Assembly (NCBI GenBank): GCA_038326025.1
Contig: JBBQJP010000004.1
Span: 1-64,000, forward strand
Direction of reading: 5' to 3'
DNA: 64,000 nucleotides
Source of the DNA: CAISIP01 sp038326025
GTDB lineage: Bacteria > Pseudomonadota > Gammaproteobacteria > Burkholderiales > Burkholderiaceae_C
Part shown: positions 36,936-45,989 of the stretch, piece after piece
Position numbering within the stretch: the stretch's first letter is position 1
Layout of the letters: every line of letters begins with the position of its first letter
Notes under the pieces: model-generated
The model's database searches: none
What the model was told of the DNA's origin: nothing
The model's input: the letters and a program-made list of their open reading frames with translations, nothing else
Program-made: the position numbers and the translations under genes

Positions 36936-39230
36936 TCAACCGGCTGCGCCCGCCGCAGCCACCTTGCCACGCGCCATTTGGATTTGGACCGGCGTGCGGT
37001 CGATCAGGCCGAGCACCACCTGCAACGCAACCGCGATCGCGCCGACGATGAAGACCACGTCGCCGAAGGTTCGCACCCAGCGCAGATTCTGCAGCAGGTC
37101 CTGCTGCATGAAGGTTTCACTGCGGGCGTACCACAGTCCTTCGCTGACACTGGCGTAGAACTGGATGATGCCAATTGGCAGCAGGCTGGTGAAGATCATC
37201 AGTACCAGGCCGGCGTTCAACCCCCAGAATGCGGTTTTCATGAGCCCTTCGCGCAGCTGGTATTGCGGCCGGATGTAGCGCAGCACGAGCAGCGTGAAGC
37301 CCAGGGCCAGGAATCCATAAACACCGAACAACGCGGCATGGGCGTGCACCGGCGTGGTGTTCAGGCCCTGGATGTAGTACAGCGCTATGGGCGGGTTGAT
37401 CATGAAGCCGAATACACCGGCGCCCAGCATGTTCCAGAACGCGACTGCGACGAAAAACTTCAGTGGCCAATTCAGGTTCGCCATCCACGGTGCCTGTGCT
37501 CTCAGGCGCCAGTTTTCCCAGGCCTCGTGGCCGAGCACGATCAACGGCACGACCTCGAGCGCCGAGAAACTTGCACCCACAGCCATGACCGGCGTCGTGG
37601 TACCCGCGAAATACAGGTGGTGGAAGGTGCCGGGAATGCCACCGAGCATGAAGAGGGAGGCCGAAGCCAGGCTGGCGGCGGTGGCCATGCGTACGGATAC
37701 CAGGCCCAGCGTCGAGAAGATGAAGGCCAGCGCGGTGGTGGCGAAAACCTCGAAGAAGCCCTCGACCCACAAGTGCACGACCCACCAGCGCCAGTACTCC
37801 ATCACCGACAGGTGGGTGCGCTCGCCATAGAACAGGCCCGCGCCGTAAAACAGGCCGATCGCGCCGACCGAGGCCGTCAGCAGTGCCAGCAGGTTCTTGT
37901 CACCACCGGGCCGGGTCAGTGCTGGAATGATGCCGCGCAGCATCAACACCAGCCAGATCAGGATGCCGGCGAACTTGCCGATTTGCCACAGGCGGCCCAG
38001 GTCGACGTATTCGTAACCCTGGTGGCCTAGCCAGAAGTTCAGCTCGGGCGGCATGATTTGCGCGATTGCCAGGTAGTTGCCGATGAACGAGCCCACGACC
38101 ACGACAACCAATGCCCAGAACAGGATGTCGACGCCCAGGCGCTGGAATTTCGGGTCCTTGCCCCCGTTGATCAAAGGTGCCAGGAACAGGCCGGCGGCCA
38201 GGAAGCCGGTGGCGATCCAGAACAACGCGGCCTGGATATGCCAGGTGCGCACCAGCGCATAGGGAAACCACTGCGAGACATCAATGCCGTAGAACTGCTG
38301 ACCCTCGACCGTGTAGTGCGCGGTGAAGCCGCCGACGAACACCTGGAACACGAACAGTGCCACGACCAGAAACAGGTATTTGCCCAAGCCGCGCTGCGAC
38401 GGTGTCAGCGCAAACGTGGTCAATGGGTCCTTGGCCGCTGCTTGGGGCAGCGGCTCGTCGTGGCGGCGCAGAAAAGCCCAGGCCCAGACCAGGAAGCCGA
38501 CGCCGGCCAGCAATACAACGATGCTGGCGATCGACCAGACCATATTTTCGGTGCTCGGCTTGTTGCCGATCAACGGTTCATGGGGCCAGTTATTGGTATA
38601 GGTGGTGGTCAGGCCGGGCCGCTCGGTCGCCGCGGCCCAGGCGGTCCAGAAGAAGAAGTGGGTCATCTGCGTGCGCCGTTCGGCGCTGGGCAGCGTGTTC
38701 TCCTTCATCGCGAAGTGTTCGCGCGACTTCTGCAGCAGCGGTGCGTCCGAGAACAGGTCCTGGTAGTACGCGCCGGTCTGCGTCATCGCCTGTGCGCGGC
38801 GCACCGAGACGGTCAACACACCCGTTGCCGGGTCGACGCGGTTGCCGCGGTACTCTGTCTTGAGCATGTCGCGCAGCGCGGCCTGTTGCGGGCTGTCGAG
38901 CGTGACGTAGGCTTTTGCGTGCAGCTGTTGCGCCGCCAGCTCGAGCCAGGCGATCAGTTCGCGGTGCAGCCAGTCGGCACTCCAGTCCGGCGCCTGGTAA
39001 GCGCCGTGGCCCCATATGGAGCCCAGTTGCATGCCGCCGACCGATTGCCAGGCGGTCTGGCCGTCGAGGATGTCTTCATGGCCGAACAGCGCCTTGCCGT
39101 CGGCACTGACGACTTGCTGCGGAATCGGTGGAGCCTTGCGGTAGACCTCGACACCGTAGTAGCCGAGCAGGGAGAAGGTGATTGCCAATACGGCGATCAA
39201 GGTGAACCAGAGTTTGCGGTAGGGGCCCAT
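36936..39230 (-). CDS. norB: Quinol-dependent nitric oxide reductase (single-subunit qNOR)
   Basis: A 764-residue respiratory NO reductase that reduces 2 NO to N2O using quinol, in the inner membrane. The first ~220 residues are the periplasmic extension that replaces NorC. The rest is a heme-copper-oxidase-like bundle: RTWHIQAALFW and HAHAALFGVYG hold heme-ligand histidines, VVHLWVEGFFEVF carries a metal-ligand His and a conserved Glu, and GTFHHLYF carries the His pair of the non-heme iron site. Length is normal for qNOR. It lies 38 bases after ytfE and is very likely driven by the same sigma-54 promoter. No nitrite reductase is seen, so detoxification is the safer reading. Confidence 0.96.
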   Translation of the reverse strand: MGPYRKLWFTLIAVLAITFSLLGYYGVEVYRKAPPIPQQVVSADGKALFGHEDILDGQTAWQSVGGMQLGSIWGHGAYQAPDWSADWLHRELIAWLELAAQQLHAKAYVTLDSPQQAALRDMLKTEYRGNRVDPATGVLTVSVRRAQAMTQTGAYYQDLFSDAPLLQKSREHFAMKENTLPSAERRTQMTHFFFWTAWAAATERPGLTTTYTNNWPHEPLIGNKPSTENMVWSIASIVVLLAGVGFLVWAWAFLRRHDEPLPQAAAKDPLTTFALTPSQRGLGKYLFLVVALFVFQVFVGGFTAHYTVEGQQFYGIDVSQWFPYALVRTWHIQAALFWIATGFLAAGLFLAPLINGGKDPKFQRLGVDILFWALVVVVVGSFIGNYLAIAQIMPPELNFWLGHQGYEYVDLGRLWQIGKFAGILIWLVLMLRGIIPALTRPGGDKNLLALLTASVGAIGLFYGAGLFYGERTHLSVMEYWRWWVVHLWVEGFFEVFATTALAFIFSTLGLVSVRMATAASLASASLFMLGGIPGTFHHLYFAGTTTPVMAVGASFSALEVVPLIVLGHEAWENWRLRAQAPWMANLNWPLKFFVAVAFWNMLGAGVFGFMINPPIALYYIQGLNTTPVHAHAALFGVYGFLALGFTLLVLRYIRPQYQLREGLMKTAFWGLNAGLVLMIFTSLLPIGIIQFYASVSEGLWYARSETFMQQDLLQNLRWVRTFGDVVFIVGAIAVALQVVLGLIDRTPVQIQMARGKVAAAGAAG

Positions 39231-39268
39231 TGGGTGCTTTTCGTTGTGTGGGTGGATGGTCGGGATGA

Positions 39269-39943
39269 TCAGGTGCGGGCCGGCTCGGCGCTTGTGCGTT
39301 GGAACAGGATGTTGTTTTCCAGATGGATGTGTTCCATCAGGTCTTCGCGCAGCGTCTGCAGGCCCCGATAAAGCGCGCGCCAGGTGTTGCAGGCACCCTT
39401 GGGCAAGTCGATGCCGTGGGTCAGCTCCGACAATCGTTCGAGCGCCTTGCCGTGTTGCTCATGCTCCATGCGCATGACCATGACGGGGGCACGGATGGAC
39501 AGCACCCGGCCCTGGCGCAGCATCGGAAACAGCACCTGCTCCTCTTTCTGCATATGGCTTTCGAGTTCCTGCTGCATCGATCGCAGGTGGTCGGTCAGGC
39601 CGCGGGGGCACTGCGGGCTGTCGCCATGCACCTGCTCGACGCGCTGGGCCAGCCGTATCAGTTCGCCCAGTTGCGCGCGATGGCGTTCGTGGTAGCGCGC
39701 CAGTACGTGGTCGATCAACGCGCCAATCGGTTCGTGGCGCCAGTCCACCCCAATGCGGCCTTGTGTTGCCTGCACCTGGATGCGGGATGCGATGGCTTGC
39801 GCATCGAGCCCCTTTTTCGCCGCGGCTTCGCGCAGGCTGTGTTTGCCGCCACAGCAGAAGTCCAGTTGGTGTTCATGAAATACCCGGGTCGCGCCCGGAA
39901 TGCTGCGGGCGAGTTGTCCGAGCGATTGGTCCATCAGTTCCAT
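39269..39943 (-). CDS. ytfE: Iron-sulfur cluster repair di-iron protein (RIC/YtfE)
   Basis: A 224-residue RIC protein. The N-terminal ScdA_N domain has FCCGGKHSLREAA, and the rest is a hemerythrin-like four-helix bundle with the His/Glu di-iron ligands (IDHVLARYHERH, LESHMQKEEQVLFP, MEHEQHG, MEHIHLENNILF). It repairs Fe-S clusters damaged by NO. The ATG at 39943 follows AAGGAG by eight bases; an in-frame TTG one codon earlier is less likely. First gene of the ytfE-nor operon. Confidence 0.95.
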   Translation of the reverse strand: MELMDQSLGQLARSIPGATRVFHEHQLDFCCGGKHSLREAAAKKGLDAQAIASRIQVQATQGRIGVDWRHEPIGALIDHVLARYHERHRAQLGELIRLAQRVEQVHGDSPQCPRGLTDHLRSMQQELESHMQKEEQVLFPMLRQGRVLSIRAPVMVMRMEHEQHGKALERLSELTHGIDLPKGACNTWRALYRGLQTLREDLMEHIHLENNILFQRTSAEPART

Positions 39944-39980
39944 CAAGTGCTCCTTGCATCAAGTTCGGTACATCAGTTCG

Positions 39981-39998
39981 TTGCGAAATGCGTGCCAG
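39981..39998 (-). promoter_or_regulatory. Sigma-54 (-24/-12) promoter for ytfE-nor
   Basis: On the minus strand the sequence reads CTGGCACGCATTTCGCAA. TGGCACG matches the -24 element and TCGCA is one base off the -12 element. The GG and GC pairs are exactly ten bases apart, as sigma-54 requires. It lies 38 bases before the ytfE start and downstream of three NorR-type sites. NorR encoded next door is a sigma-54 activator, which supports the call. Confidence 0.8.
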
Positions 39999-40036
39999 GA
40001 TTGATCTCTGTCAAATCAACGGGTTAGCGCGATACT

Positions 40037-40049
40037 GGTCAAAATGACC
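40037..40049. promoter_or_regulatory. NorR binding site 1
   Basis: GGTCAAAATGACC is a perfect dyad containing GTCA-N3-TGAC, the GT-N7-AC core known for NorR enhancer sites. It is about 40 bases upstream of the -24 element, a suitable enhancer distance. Confidence 0.8.
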
Positions 40050-40061
40050 CAGTCATATTGC

Positions 40062-40074
40062 GGTACAAATGACC
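40062..40074. promoter_or_regulatory. NorR binding site 2
   Basis: GGTACAAATGACC keeps the GT-N7-AC core with one arm mismatch. Its centre is 25 bases from the centre of site 1. Confidence 0.7.
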
Positions 40075-40080
40075 TTAATG

Positions 40081-40093
40081 GGTAGAATGAACC
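40081..40093. promoter_or_regulatory. NorR binding site 3, abutting the norR start codon
   Basis: GGTAGAATGAACC keeps GT-N7-AC and ends one base before the norR ATG. Its centre is 19 bases from that of site 2. A bound NorR would cover the norR translation start region, consistent with negative autoregulation. Confidence 0.6.
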
Positions 40094-40094
40094 C

Positions 40095-41645
40095 ATGGAC
40101 GCCAATCTTCTTGCTGATCTGGTGGCCGATCTGCCGCAAGCCGTCCGGTTGCAGCGTCTGGTGGCCGCCCTGCGTGCGCATTTCCGCTGCGGCGCGGTGG
40201 CGTTGCTGCAGTGTGAGGAAGGGCATTTGCGACCGCTGGCGGTCGACGGATTGGTGCAGGACGCCCTTGGGCGGCGTTTTGCCGTGAGCCAGCATCCGCG
40301 TCTGGCGGCGATCCTGGCGCGCCGGGGCGTCACCAGTTTCGACAATGACAGCACCTTGCCCGATCCCTACGACGGCCTGATCGACGAGCATGAAGGTGAA
40401 CCCTTGCCGGTGCACGACTGCATGGGAACCAGCCTGCATGTCGACGGCCAGGTGTGGGGCGTATTGACGCTCGATGCCTTGCAGGTCGGCACCTTTGACG
40501 CTCAGGCGCAGGATGAACTCCGACGCTACACACTGGTGATTGAAGCCGCGGTGCGCATGACGCGGCTGGAGTCCGAGATACGTGCGCTGCGCAGCGCACG
40601 CGTTGAAGTGCCTGCCGGCGCCGTGGCCCGCGAGGACGGCGAGATACTTGGCCAGAGCGAAGCCATTGCCCGCCTGCTGCATGAGATCGGCGTTGTCGCT
40701 GACTCCGAACTTCCGGTGCTTTTGCTCGGCGAAACGGGCGTGGGCAAGGAGTTGTTTGCGCACCGTGTACATCGGCTGTCGCGCCGCAGCACCAAGCCAC
40801 TGGTGCATGTGAACTGCGCTGCCTTGCCGGAGTCGCTGGCCGAAAGCGAATTGTTTGGTCATGCCCGGGGCGCCTTCTCCGGCGCCGTCGGCGAACGGCC
40901 GGGACGTTTCGAGTCAGCCAACGGTGGAACCCTGTTTCTCGACGAGGTGGGCGAGCTGCCGCTGTCGGTGCAGGCCAAGCTGCTGCGCGTATTGCAGAAC
41001 GGCGAGATCCAGCGCCTGGGTGACGATCGGCCCCGGCGCGTCAATGTGCGGGTGATCGCCGCCACCAACCGCAGCCTGCGCGACCTGGTGCGCAATGGGG
41101 CATTTCGTGCGGATCTGTATCACCGGCTATCGGTCTATCCGGTGCCGATACCGCCCTTGCGCGAGCGCGGTGACGACGTGCTTTTGCTGGCAGGGCGCTT
41201 TCTTGAACTCAACCGCGCCCGGCTCGGGCTGCGCAGCCTGCGTCTGTCAGCCGATGCCCAGGCTGCGATGCGGCGATATGTATGGCCGGGCAATATCCGC
41301 GAGCTTGAACACGTCATCAGCCGGGCCGCGATCAAGGCAGTGAGCCGGGGTGCCAGCCGCACCGCGATCGTGACGCTGGAGGCGACGTTGCTCGATCTGG
41401 ACGGCGATGCAGCGCCGGCCGCAGCGTCGACGATCTTGCCGTCGCAGCCGCCGCCCGGTTCCACTGCGCCGAGCGGTGAACCTGCTGCCTCCACGTTGCA
41501 CGACGCACTCGACGCTTGCAGGCGCGACTGCATCACGCAGGCTTTGCGCACGCATGGCGGCAACTGGGTGCTGGCCGCGCGCCAGCTCGGCGTCGACGCC
41601 AGCAACCTGCACAAGCTGGCGCGCCGCGTCGGGCTCAAGGCCTGA
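40095..41645 (+). CDS. norR: Nitric oxide-responsive sigma-54 activator NorR
   Basis: A 516-residue enhancer-binding protein. N-terminal GAF domain (about 20-165), which in the family holds the NO-sensing mononuclear iron; SLPDPYDGLIDE-like sequence (TLPDPYDGL) and HDCMGTSLHV match NorR. The AAA+ domain has Walker A GETGVGKE near 213, the sigma-54 contact loop GAFSGA (Ser for the usual Thr), and Walker B TLFLDEVGEL. The C-terminal Fis-type HTH reads THGGNWVLAARQLGVDASNLHKLA. It activates the divergent ytfE-nor operon. The ATG at 40095 matches the E. coli NorR N-terminus by layout. Confidence 0.95.
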   Translation: MDANLLADLVADLPQAVRLQRLVAALRAHFRCGAVALLQCEEGHLRPLAVDGLVQDALGRRFAVSQHPRLAAILARRGVTSFDNDSTLPDPYDGLIDEHEGEPLPVHDCMGTSLHVDGQVWGVLTLDALQVGTFDAQAQDELRRYTLVIEAAVRMTRLESEIRALRSARVEVPAGAVAREDGEILGQSEAIARLLHEIGVVADSELPVLLLGETGVGKELFAHRVHRLSRRSTKPLVHVNCAALPESLAESELFGHARGAFSGAVGERPGRFESANGGTLFLDEVGELPLSVQAKLLRVLQNGEIQRLGDDRPRRVNVRVIAATNRSLRDLVRNGAFRADLYHRLSVYPVPIPPLRERGDDVLLLAGRFLELNRARLGLRSLRLSADAQAAMRRYVWPGNIRELEHVISRAAIKAVSRGASRTAIVTLEATLLDLDGDAAPAAASTILPSQPPPGSTAPSGEPAASTLHDALDACRRDCITQALRTHGGNWVLAARQLGVDASNLHKLARRVGLKA

Positions 41646-41655
41646 GCGCGGCGGC

Positions 41656-42663
41656 TCAGGCCCCGGCATGTCGGTGTTGCGGGGTTGCGGGCAGGCGCTG
41701 TTCCTGGCGGTTGACGAGCGGATTGCGCGGATCGCTGCTCCACTCCAGCCAGCCGCCGTCGTAGACGCTGATGTTGTCCCAGCCCATCAGCCAGGCGTAA
41801 AAAAACGCCAGCGAGGCGCGCCAGCCGGTGCCGCAATAGAACGAGACATGGGCGCCCGGGTGGATGCCCTGACTGCGCCACAACTGTTGGATCTCGGCGG
41901 CAGGGCGCATCAGGCCGGCCTGGGTATGGAAGGCGCTCATGTCGTTGACATCGCCTTCGGAGCCGGCATGGCCCCAGCGCGCGCCGGCGATCTCGCCGCG
42001 CGCCGCGATGTAGTCGTAGCCCGAGGTCTTGCCGATGAACTCGCCCCAGGTGCGCACGCTTACCAGGGTCGCGTGCGTCTGCGCCAACAGCTCGTGGACC
42101 TGTGTGGTGTCGAGCAGGTATTGTGGACAGGCCGGAAGATGCAGACCGAAGTTTTGCGCCGGTACCGGTGGCGGCGCCGGCGTGTCGGTCAGCGGCAGCC
42201 CGGCGGCGATCCAGGCTTGCGTGCCGCCGTCAAGCAGGCGCACGTCACACACGCCGGCAAAAAGTAGCAGGTGTGCGACCCGCGCATTGGCCACCAGCTC
42301 ACGACCGGCCAGCACCACCGTGCTGTCATGCCGAATGCCCAGCGACTGCATTTGCGCCATCAGCTGGGCATCGGACACCTTGTTCCAAAACGGCGGCTGC
42401 TCCAGCTGCTGGACATCGAGCCAGCATGCGCCAGGAATACGTGCACCGTTTGACGCCGTATGCGTGCCTTCGACAACTTCGAACAGCAGCGGCGCTTGCG
42501 CGTCATCGGTCAACACGGTTCCCCGGGTTGCCAGCCACCGCTGCAATTGCGCCGCCGACACCAGTTGACGCCCGCGCGTCAGGTCGGCACGCCAAAGGGT
42601 GTGGTCGTCGCGGGTATGGGAGAGGGAGGTCGGCACGTCAGAACGGGGTCGGAGACCGGCCAT
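41656..42663 (-). CDS. Tandem rhodanese sulfurtransferase
   Basis: A 335-residue two-domain rhodanese of the thiosulfate/3-mercaptopyruvate sulfurtransferase type. The first domain lacks an active cysteine in the expected loop. The second has SFYCGTGWRASLAFF, whose loop CGTGWR is the family catalytic loop. The family transfers sulfane sulfur to thiols or cyanide. The ATG opening MAGLRPRSDVPTSLSH is preferred; earlier in-frame sequence overlaps the upstream methyltransferase gene. It converges on norR. Confidence 0.9.
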   Translation of the reverse strand: MAGLRPRSDVPTSLSHTRDDHTLWRADLTRGRQLVSAAQLQRWLATRGTVLTDDAQAPLLFEVVEGTHTASNGARIPGACWLDVQQLEQPPFWNKVSDAQLMAQMQSLGIRHDSTVVLAGRELVANARVAHLLLFAGVCDVRLLDGGTQAWIAAGLPLTDTPAPPPVPAQNFGLHLPACPQYLLDTTQVHELLAQTHATLVSVRTWGEFIGKTSGYDYIAARGEIAGARWGHAGSEGDVNDMSAFHTQAGLMRPAAEIQQLWRSQGIHPGAHVSFYCGTGWRASLAFFYAWLMGWDNISVYDGGWLEWSSDPRNPLVNRQEQRLPATPQHRHAGA

Positions 42664-42700
42664 TTTAGGCGGCCGGGCCGATGGCCCGACGCGCGCCACC

Positions 42701-43330
42701 TCAGCGTTTGCGCGCGCGCATGCCCACCAGCGCGGAGCGACCCAGATGATGGTCGCCCTCGGCCAGATCCTCTTCATACAAACGCAGCTCCTGCATGTCC
42801 ATGTCGGCGAAATCGCTGCGCAACTGTTCTTCGGTATACAGGTTGGCCAGAATGCCGGGCCCGCCGGTCTTGTATTCGATCTGCAGCGGTGTGTATCCCT
42901 GCAGTATCAGCAGGCCGCCTGGCTTGAGGCATTGCACGATGCGGGCGAACAGTCGGCTGCGCATGTCCGGATCGGCAAACTGGATGAAGATGGCCGCGAC
43001 CACATCGAATTGCGCTTGCGGCCAGTTCCATTGGTCGCAGTCGGCGATGTGGTAGTCGACTTGCACGTCGGCTTCCTGCGCCAGCTTGCGCGCCTTGGCC
43101 ACCCCGACGGACGAGATGTCGAAAGCCTGTACTTGCAAACCTTGGCGCGCCAGCCAGACACTGTTGCGACCTTCACCGTCGGCCACGCACAGGGCATGAC
43201 CCTTGCGCGGCAGGTGCGCGGCCTGGTCGCGCAGGTAGACATTGGGTTCAGTTCCGAAAAGATAGTCGGGTTCGCTGAAACGCTGGTCCCATTTGATGGC
43301 GGCGTCGGAAAAACTGGTGTGGGAAGGCAT
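42701..43330 (-). CDS. Class I SAM-dependent methyltransferase (TehB-like)
   Basis: A 209-residue methyltransferase. Starting motif DAAIKWDQRFSEPDYLFGTEPN and SAM-binding ALCVADGEGRNSVWLARQG resemble TehB/thiol methyltransferase-like proteins. Later QCLKPGGLLILQGYTPLQ is motif III. Its substrate may be a thiol, tellurite or a small molecule. The ATG at 43330 is chosen at the conserved N-terminus. It lies 37 bases upstream of the rhodanese, in the same orientation. Confidence 0.88.
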   Translation of the reverse strand: MPSHTSFSDAAIKWDQRFSEPDYLFGTEPNVYLRDQAAHLPRKGHALCVADGEGRNSVWLARQGLQVQAFDISSVGVAKARKLAQEADVQVDYHIADCDQWNWPQAQFDVVAAIFIQFADPDMRSRLFARIVQCLKPGGLLILQGYTPLQIEYKTGGPGILANLYTEEQLRSDFADMDMQELRLYEEDLAEGDHHLGRSALVGMRARKR

Positions 43331-43451
43331 GGAAGAAAGATCCTTCTTGCAATTGAATAGGGTCGTGGCCTTCATTGTCATGGTCCCGGCATCGGCGCAA
43401 TGACAATGCGTGCGCTGGCTTGACGCACAATGCCCTTATATGGAGGGGAAT

Positions 43452-44207
43452 ATGCATCAACTGACCATTCTGACAGGGGCATCGCGTGGCATGGGATTGG
43501 CCATGGCCGAACAATTATGTGTGTCTGATGCCGTGCTCCTGTGTATCTCGCGCCAGCGCTCCGAGCTGCTGGCGGCGCGCGCCCAGCGCCAGGGCACCCG
43601 ACTCACCCAGTGGCAGGCCGATCTGGCCAATCCGACGCCGGTGGCCGAGCGTCTGCACGCCTGGCTGGCCGGGCAGGACGTGGCGACATGCGCCAGCGTC
43701 ACCCTGATCAACAATGCCGGCGTGATCGGGCACCTGGGACCGCTAGAGGCGGGCCAGGCGCGAGATATGGCGCAGACCCTGCAGATCGATCTGCTGGCGC
43801 CAATTGAGCTGACGTCGGTATTCCTCGCGGCCACGCGTGGCTGGACCATGCCGCGCCGGATCCTGAATATTTCGTCCGGGCTGGGGCGCCGAGCGATGGC
43901 CGGCAGCGCCTTGTATTGCGCCGCCAAGGCCGGCATGGACCATTTCAGTCGCTGTGTGGCGCTGGACGAGGCGCGACAGAGCCACCCGGTACGTATCGTT
44001 TCCCTGGCGCCAGGCGTGATCGACACCGACATGCAAGCGGCCTTGCGTGCGGGAGACCCGGCGGCATTTCCTGACCGTGACAATTTCGTGCGTCTTCAGC
44101 AGACGAAGGCATTGACGTCGCCAACTGACGCAGCACAGCGGGTGCTGGCTTACCTGGCGCGGGCCGACTTTGGCGACACGGTGATCGCCGACGTGCGCGA
44201 CGCCTGA
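43452..44207 (+). CDS. SDR family oxidoreductase, sepiapterin reductase-like
   Basis: A 251-residue SDR with an intact set of motifs: TGASRGMGLAMAEQ for NADP binding, LINNAGVIG, SSGLG with the catalytic serine, and YCAAKAGMDHF with Tyr and Lys. It resembles the sepiapterin reductase/benzil reductase group. The ATG at 43452 has TGGAGGGGAAT immediately upstream. Divergent from the methyltransferase. Confidence 0.9.
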   Translation: MHQLTILTGASRGMGLAMAEQLCVSDAVLLCISRQRSELLAARAQRQGTRLTQWQADLANPTPVAERLHAWLAGQDVATCASVTLINNAGVIGHLGPLEAGQARDMAQTLQIDLLAPIELTSVFLAATRGWTMPRRILNISSGLGRRAMAGSALYCAAKAGMDHFSRCVALDEARQSHPVRIVSLAPGVIDTDMQAALRAGDPAAFPDRDNFVRLQQTKALTSPTDAAQRVLAYLARADFGDTVIADVRDA

Positions 44208-44229
44208 CCCGTTGTCGGGCGTTGCAGGC

Positions 44230-44251
44230 GGTGACGCAAGACTGCGTCGCC
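44230..44251 (+). terminator. Stem-loop after SDR gene
   Basis: GGTGACGCA / TGCGTCGCC form a nine-pair stem with one G-U pair and an AGAC loop, 22 bases after the stop codon. No U-tract follows, so a terminator role is tentative. Confidence 0.35.
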
Positions 44252-44380
44252 CACTCGCGTAAACTGGGCCGTGTAGCAACACATACATGTCGTCATGCGG
44301 TTCTGCATGGAGTCAGGTCTCTTGATTCCTGCCAGGACCGCGCCATACCCTGATCGGTGTGCGGGCGTGAACAGGAGTCC

Positions 44381-45238
44381 ATGCAACATTTTTCCCGTTG
44401 GTTGATTGCCCTCATCGTGGCGCTGGGCCTCGGTGCCATCACCTACCTGTGGTGGCAAAAGCAGCAGATGCAGATCGAGGCGCCGGTCGCTGCCGTCGAG
44501 CTGCCACCGTCCGAGGCGGTGGTGCAGGCGCCAGAGCCACCAGCCTCGCAGGCCGCAGACTACCCGATCGAAGCGGTTGCCGCACAGCAGGCGGCGTCCG
44601 CGCCCTTATTGCCGCCGCTGGAAATGCAGGGCGATGCGGTGCGCGATGCACTGATCGGCCTGATGGGCCGGGAGTCGGTGCTGTCGTTTTTCGATCTGGA
44701 TGATTTCGCGCGCCGTGTGGTCGCGACGGTCGACAATCTGGGACGGCCGCATGCCGCGGTGCGGCTATGGCCTGTGGTGCCTGCGCCGGCCCGCTTCCTG
44801 GTGCTTGAGCGCGACGGTGACATGTATGTCGCCAAAGGTAATGCCGACCGTTATTCGGCGTTTGTGCGTTTTGCGACCGGCATCGATACCGCGGGTGCCG
44901 TGGCCTTGTACGTGCGCATGTACCCGACGCTGCAAAAAGCGTACGAGTCGCTGGGCTACCCGAACAAGCAGTTCAACAATCGGATGGTCGAGGTGATCGA
45001 CCATCTGTTGCAGACGCCCGAACCCGAAAAGCCGATCACGCTGACATTGACCCAGGTGCAGGGCCCTATCGCGGTCCAGCGTCCCTGGGTGCGGTATGAA
45101 TATGCCGATCCGGATCTGCAGTCGCGCTCTGCCGGTCAGAAGATCCTGATGCGCATGGGTGTGCCCCACACCCAGGCACTGAAGGCCAAGCTGCGCGAAC
45201 TGCGCCAGCGTATCGCCGGACAAAGCGTGGGGCGCTGA
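44381..45238 (+). CDS. DUF3014 single-pass membrane protein
   Basis: A 285-residue protein of the DUF3014 family. A membrane segment at residues ~8-25 (LIALIVALGLGAITYLWW) is followed by a Pro/Ala/Glu-rich linker (to ~80) and a conserved periplasmic domain with SFFDLDDFARRVVATVDNLGR and KGNADRYSAFVRFATGID. Function unknown. ATG follows ACAGGAGTCC. Confidence 0.88.
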   Translation: MQHFSRWLIALIVALGLGAITYLWWQKQQMQIEAPVAAVELPPSEAVVQAPEPPASQAADYPIEAVAAQQAASAPLLPPLEMQGDAVRDALIGLMGRESVLSFFDLDDFARRVVATVDNLGRPHAAVRLWPVVPAPARFLVLERDGDMYVAKGNADRYSAFVRFATGIDTAGAVALYVRMYPTLQKAYESLGYPNKQFNNRMVEVIDHLLQTPEPEKPITLTLTQVQGPIAVQRPWVRYEYADPDLQSRSAGQKILMRMGVPHTQALKAKLRELRQRIAGQSVGR

Positions 45239-45263
45239 CAGCGTCCCACGATCGGGCGCTCGC

Positions 45264-45956
45264 TCAGGCCTTTTGGGCCAGACGCTCGTTCTGCGGGAAC
45301 ATCGCCTTGCGCGCGGCGTCGTCCATTTCGGTCTTGAAGGTGTAGCGGGTCTTGATCGCCTCGGCACGCTGCGCTGCCGGGCGGGCATTGATGGTGTCGA
45401 GCAGGCGCTTGACGTGGGGCAGTTTGTCCCAGGCGCCTTCGCCCAGCACGTACGGTCCCATGCGGGCCCAGCCCCATACGGCCATGTCGACCAGGCTGTA
45501 ATCGTCACCGAGCATGAAGGTGCTGTTGGCCAGGTGATCGTTCAGGATGCCCCAGTGGCGCCAGGCTTCAAAGTCGTAGCGGTTGAGCGCGTATTCCTTT
45601 GGTTCGGGCGCGGCGTGCCTGAAATGCACGCATTGGCCGGAGTACGGGCCGATGCCACTGGCCACGAACATCAGCCACGACAACATCGGGCCACGCGCCG
45701 CGGGGGTGTTGGCCGGCAGGAATTTGCCGGTTTTCTCGGCCAGGTAGAGCAGGATGGCATTGCTGTCGAACACCACCACGCCGTCGTCCACGATGACGGG
45801 AACCTTGGCGTTCGGATTGAGCGCGGTGAATGCGGGTGCGTGCTGCTCACCCTTGCGGCTGTCGACCGGCACGATGTCATAGGGCAGACCGGATTCCTCC
45901 AGGAACAGTGCGACCTTGGCCGGGTTGGGTGCAGCGTTGTAATAGAACGTGATCAT
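45264..45956 (-). CDS. Glutathione S-transferase family protein
   Basis: A 230-residue GST with N-terminal thioredoxin fold (MITFYYNAAPNPAKVALFLEE; PNAKVPVIVDDGVVVFDSNAILLYLAEK binds glutathione) and an all-helical C-terminal domain. It resembles the YfcG/YghU-like nu-class group of disulfide-bond reductases. No partner gene is evident; the sigma-factor gene lies upstream on the same strand. Confidence 0.9.
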   Translation of the reverse strand: MITFYYNAAPNPAKVALFLEESGLPYDIVPVDSRKGEQHAPAFTALNPNAKVPVIVDDGVVVFDSNAILLYLAEKTGKFLPANTPAARGPMLSWLMFVASGIGPYSGQCVHFRHAAPEPKEYALNRYDFEAWRHWGILNDHLANSTFMLGDDYSLVDMAVWGWARMGPYVLGEGAWDKLPHVKRLLDTINARPAAQRAEAIKTRYTFKTEMDDAARKAMFPQNERLAQKA

Positions 45957-45989
45957 CGTCTTGTGTCTCGGGTTGTAAAGGCCAGGGAA

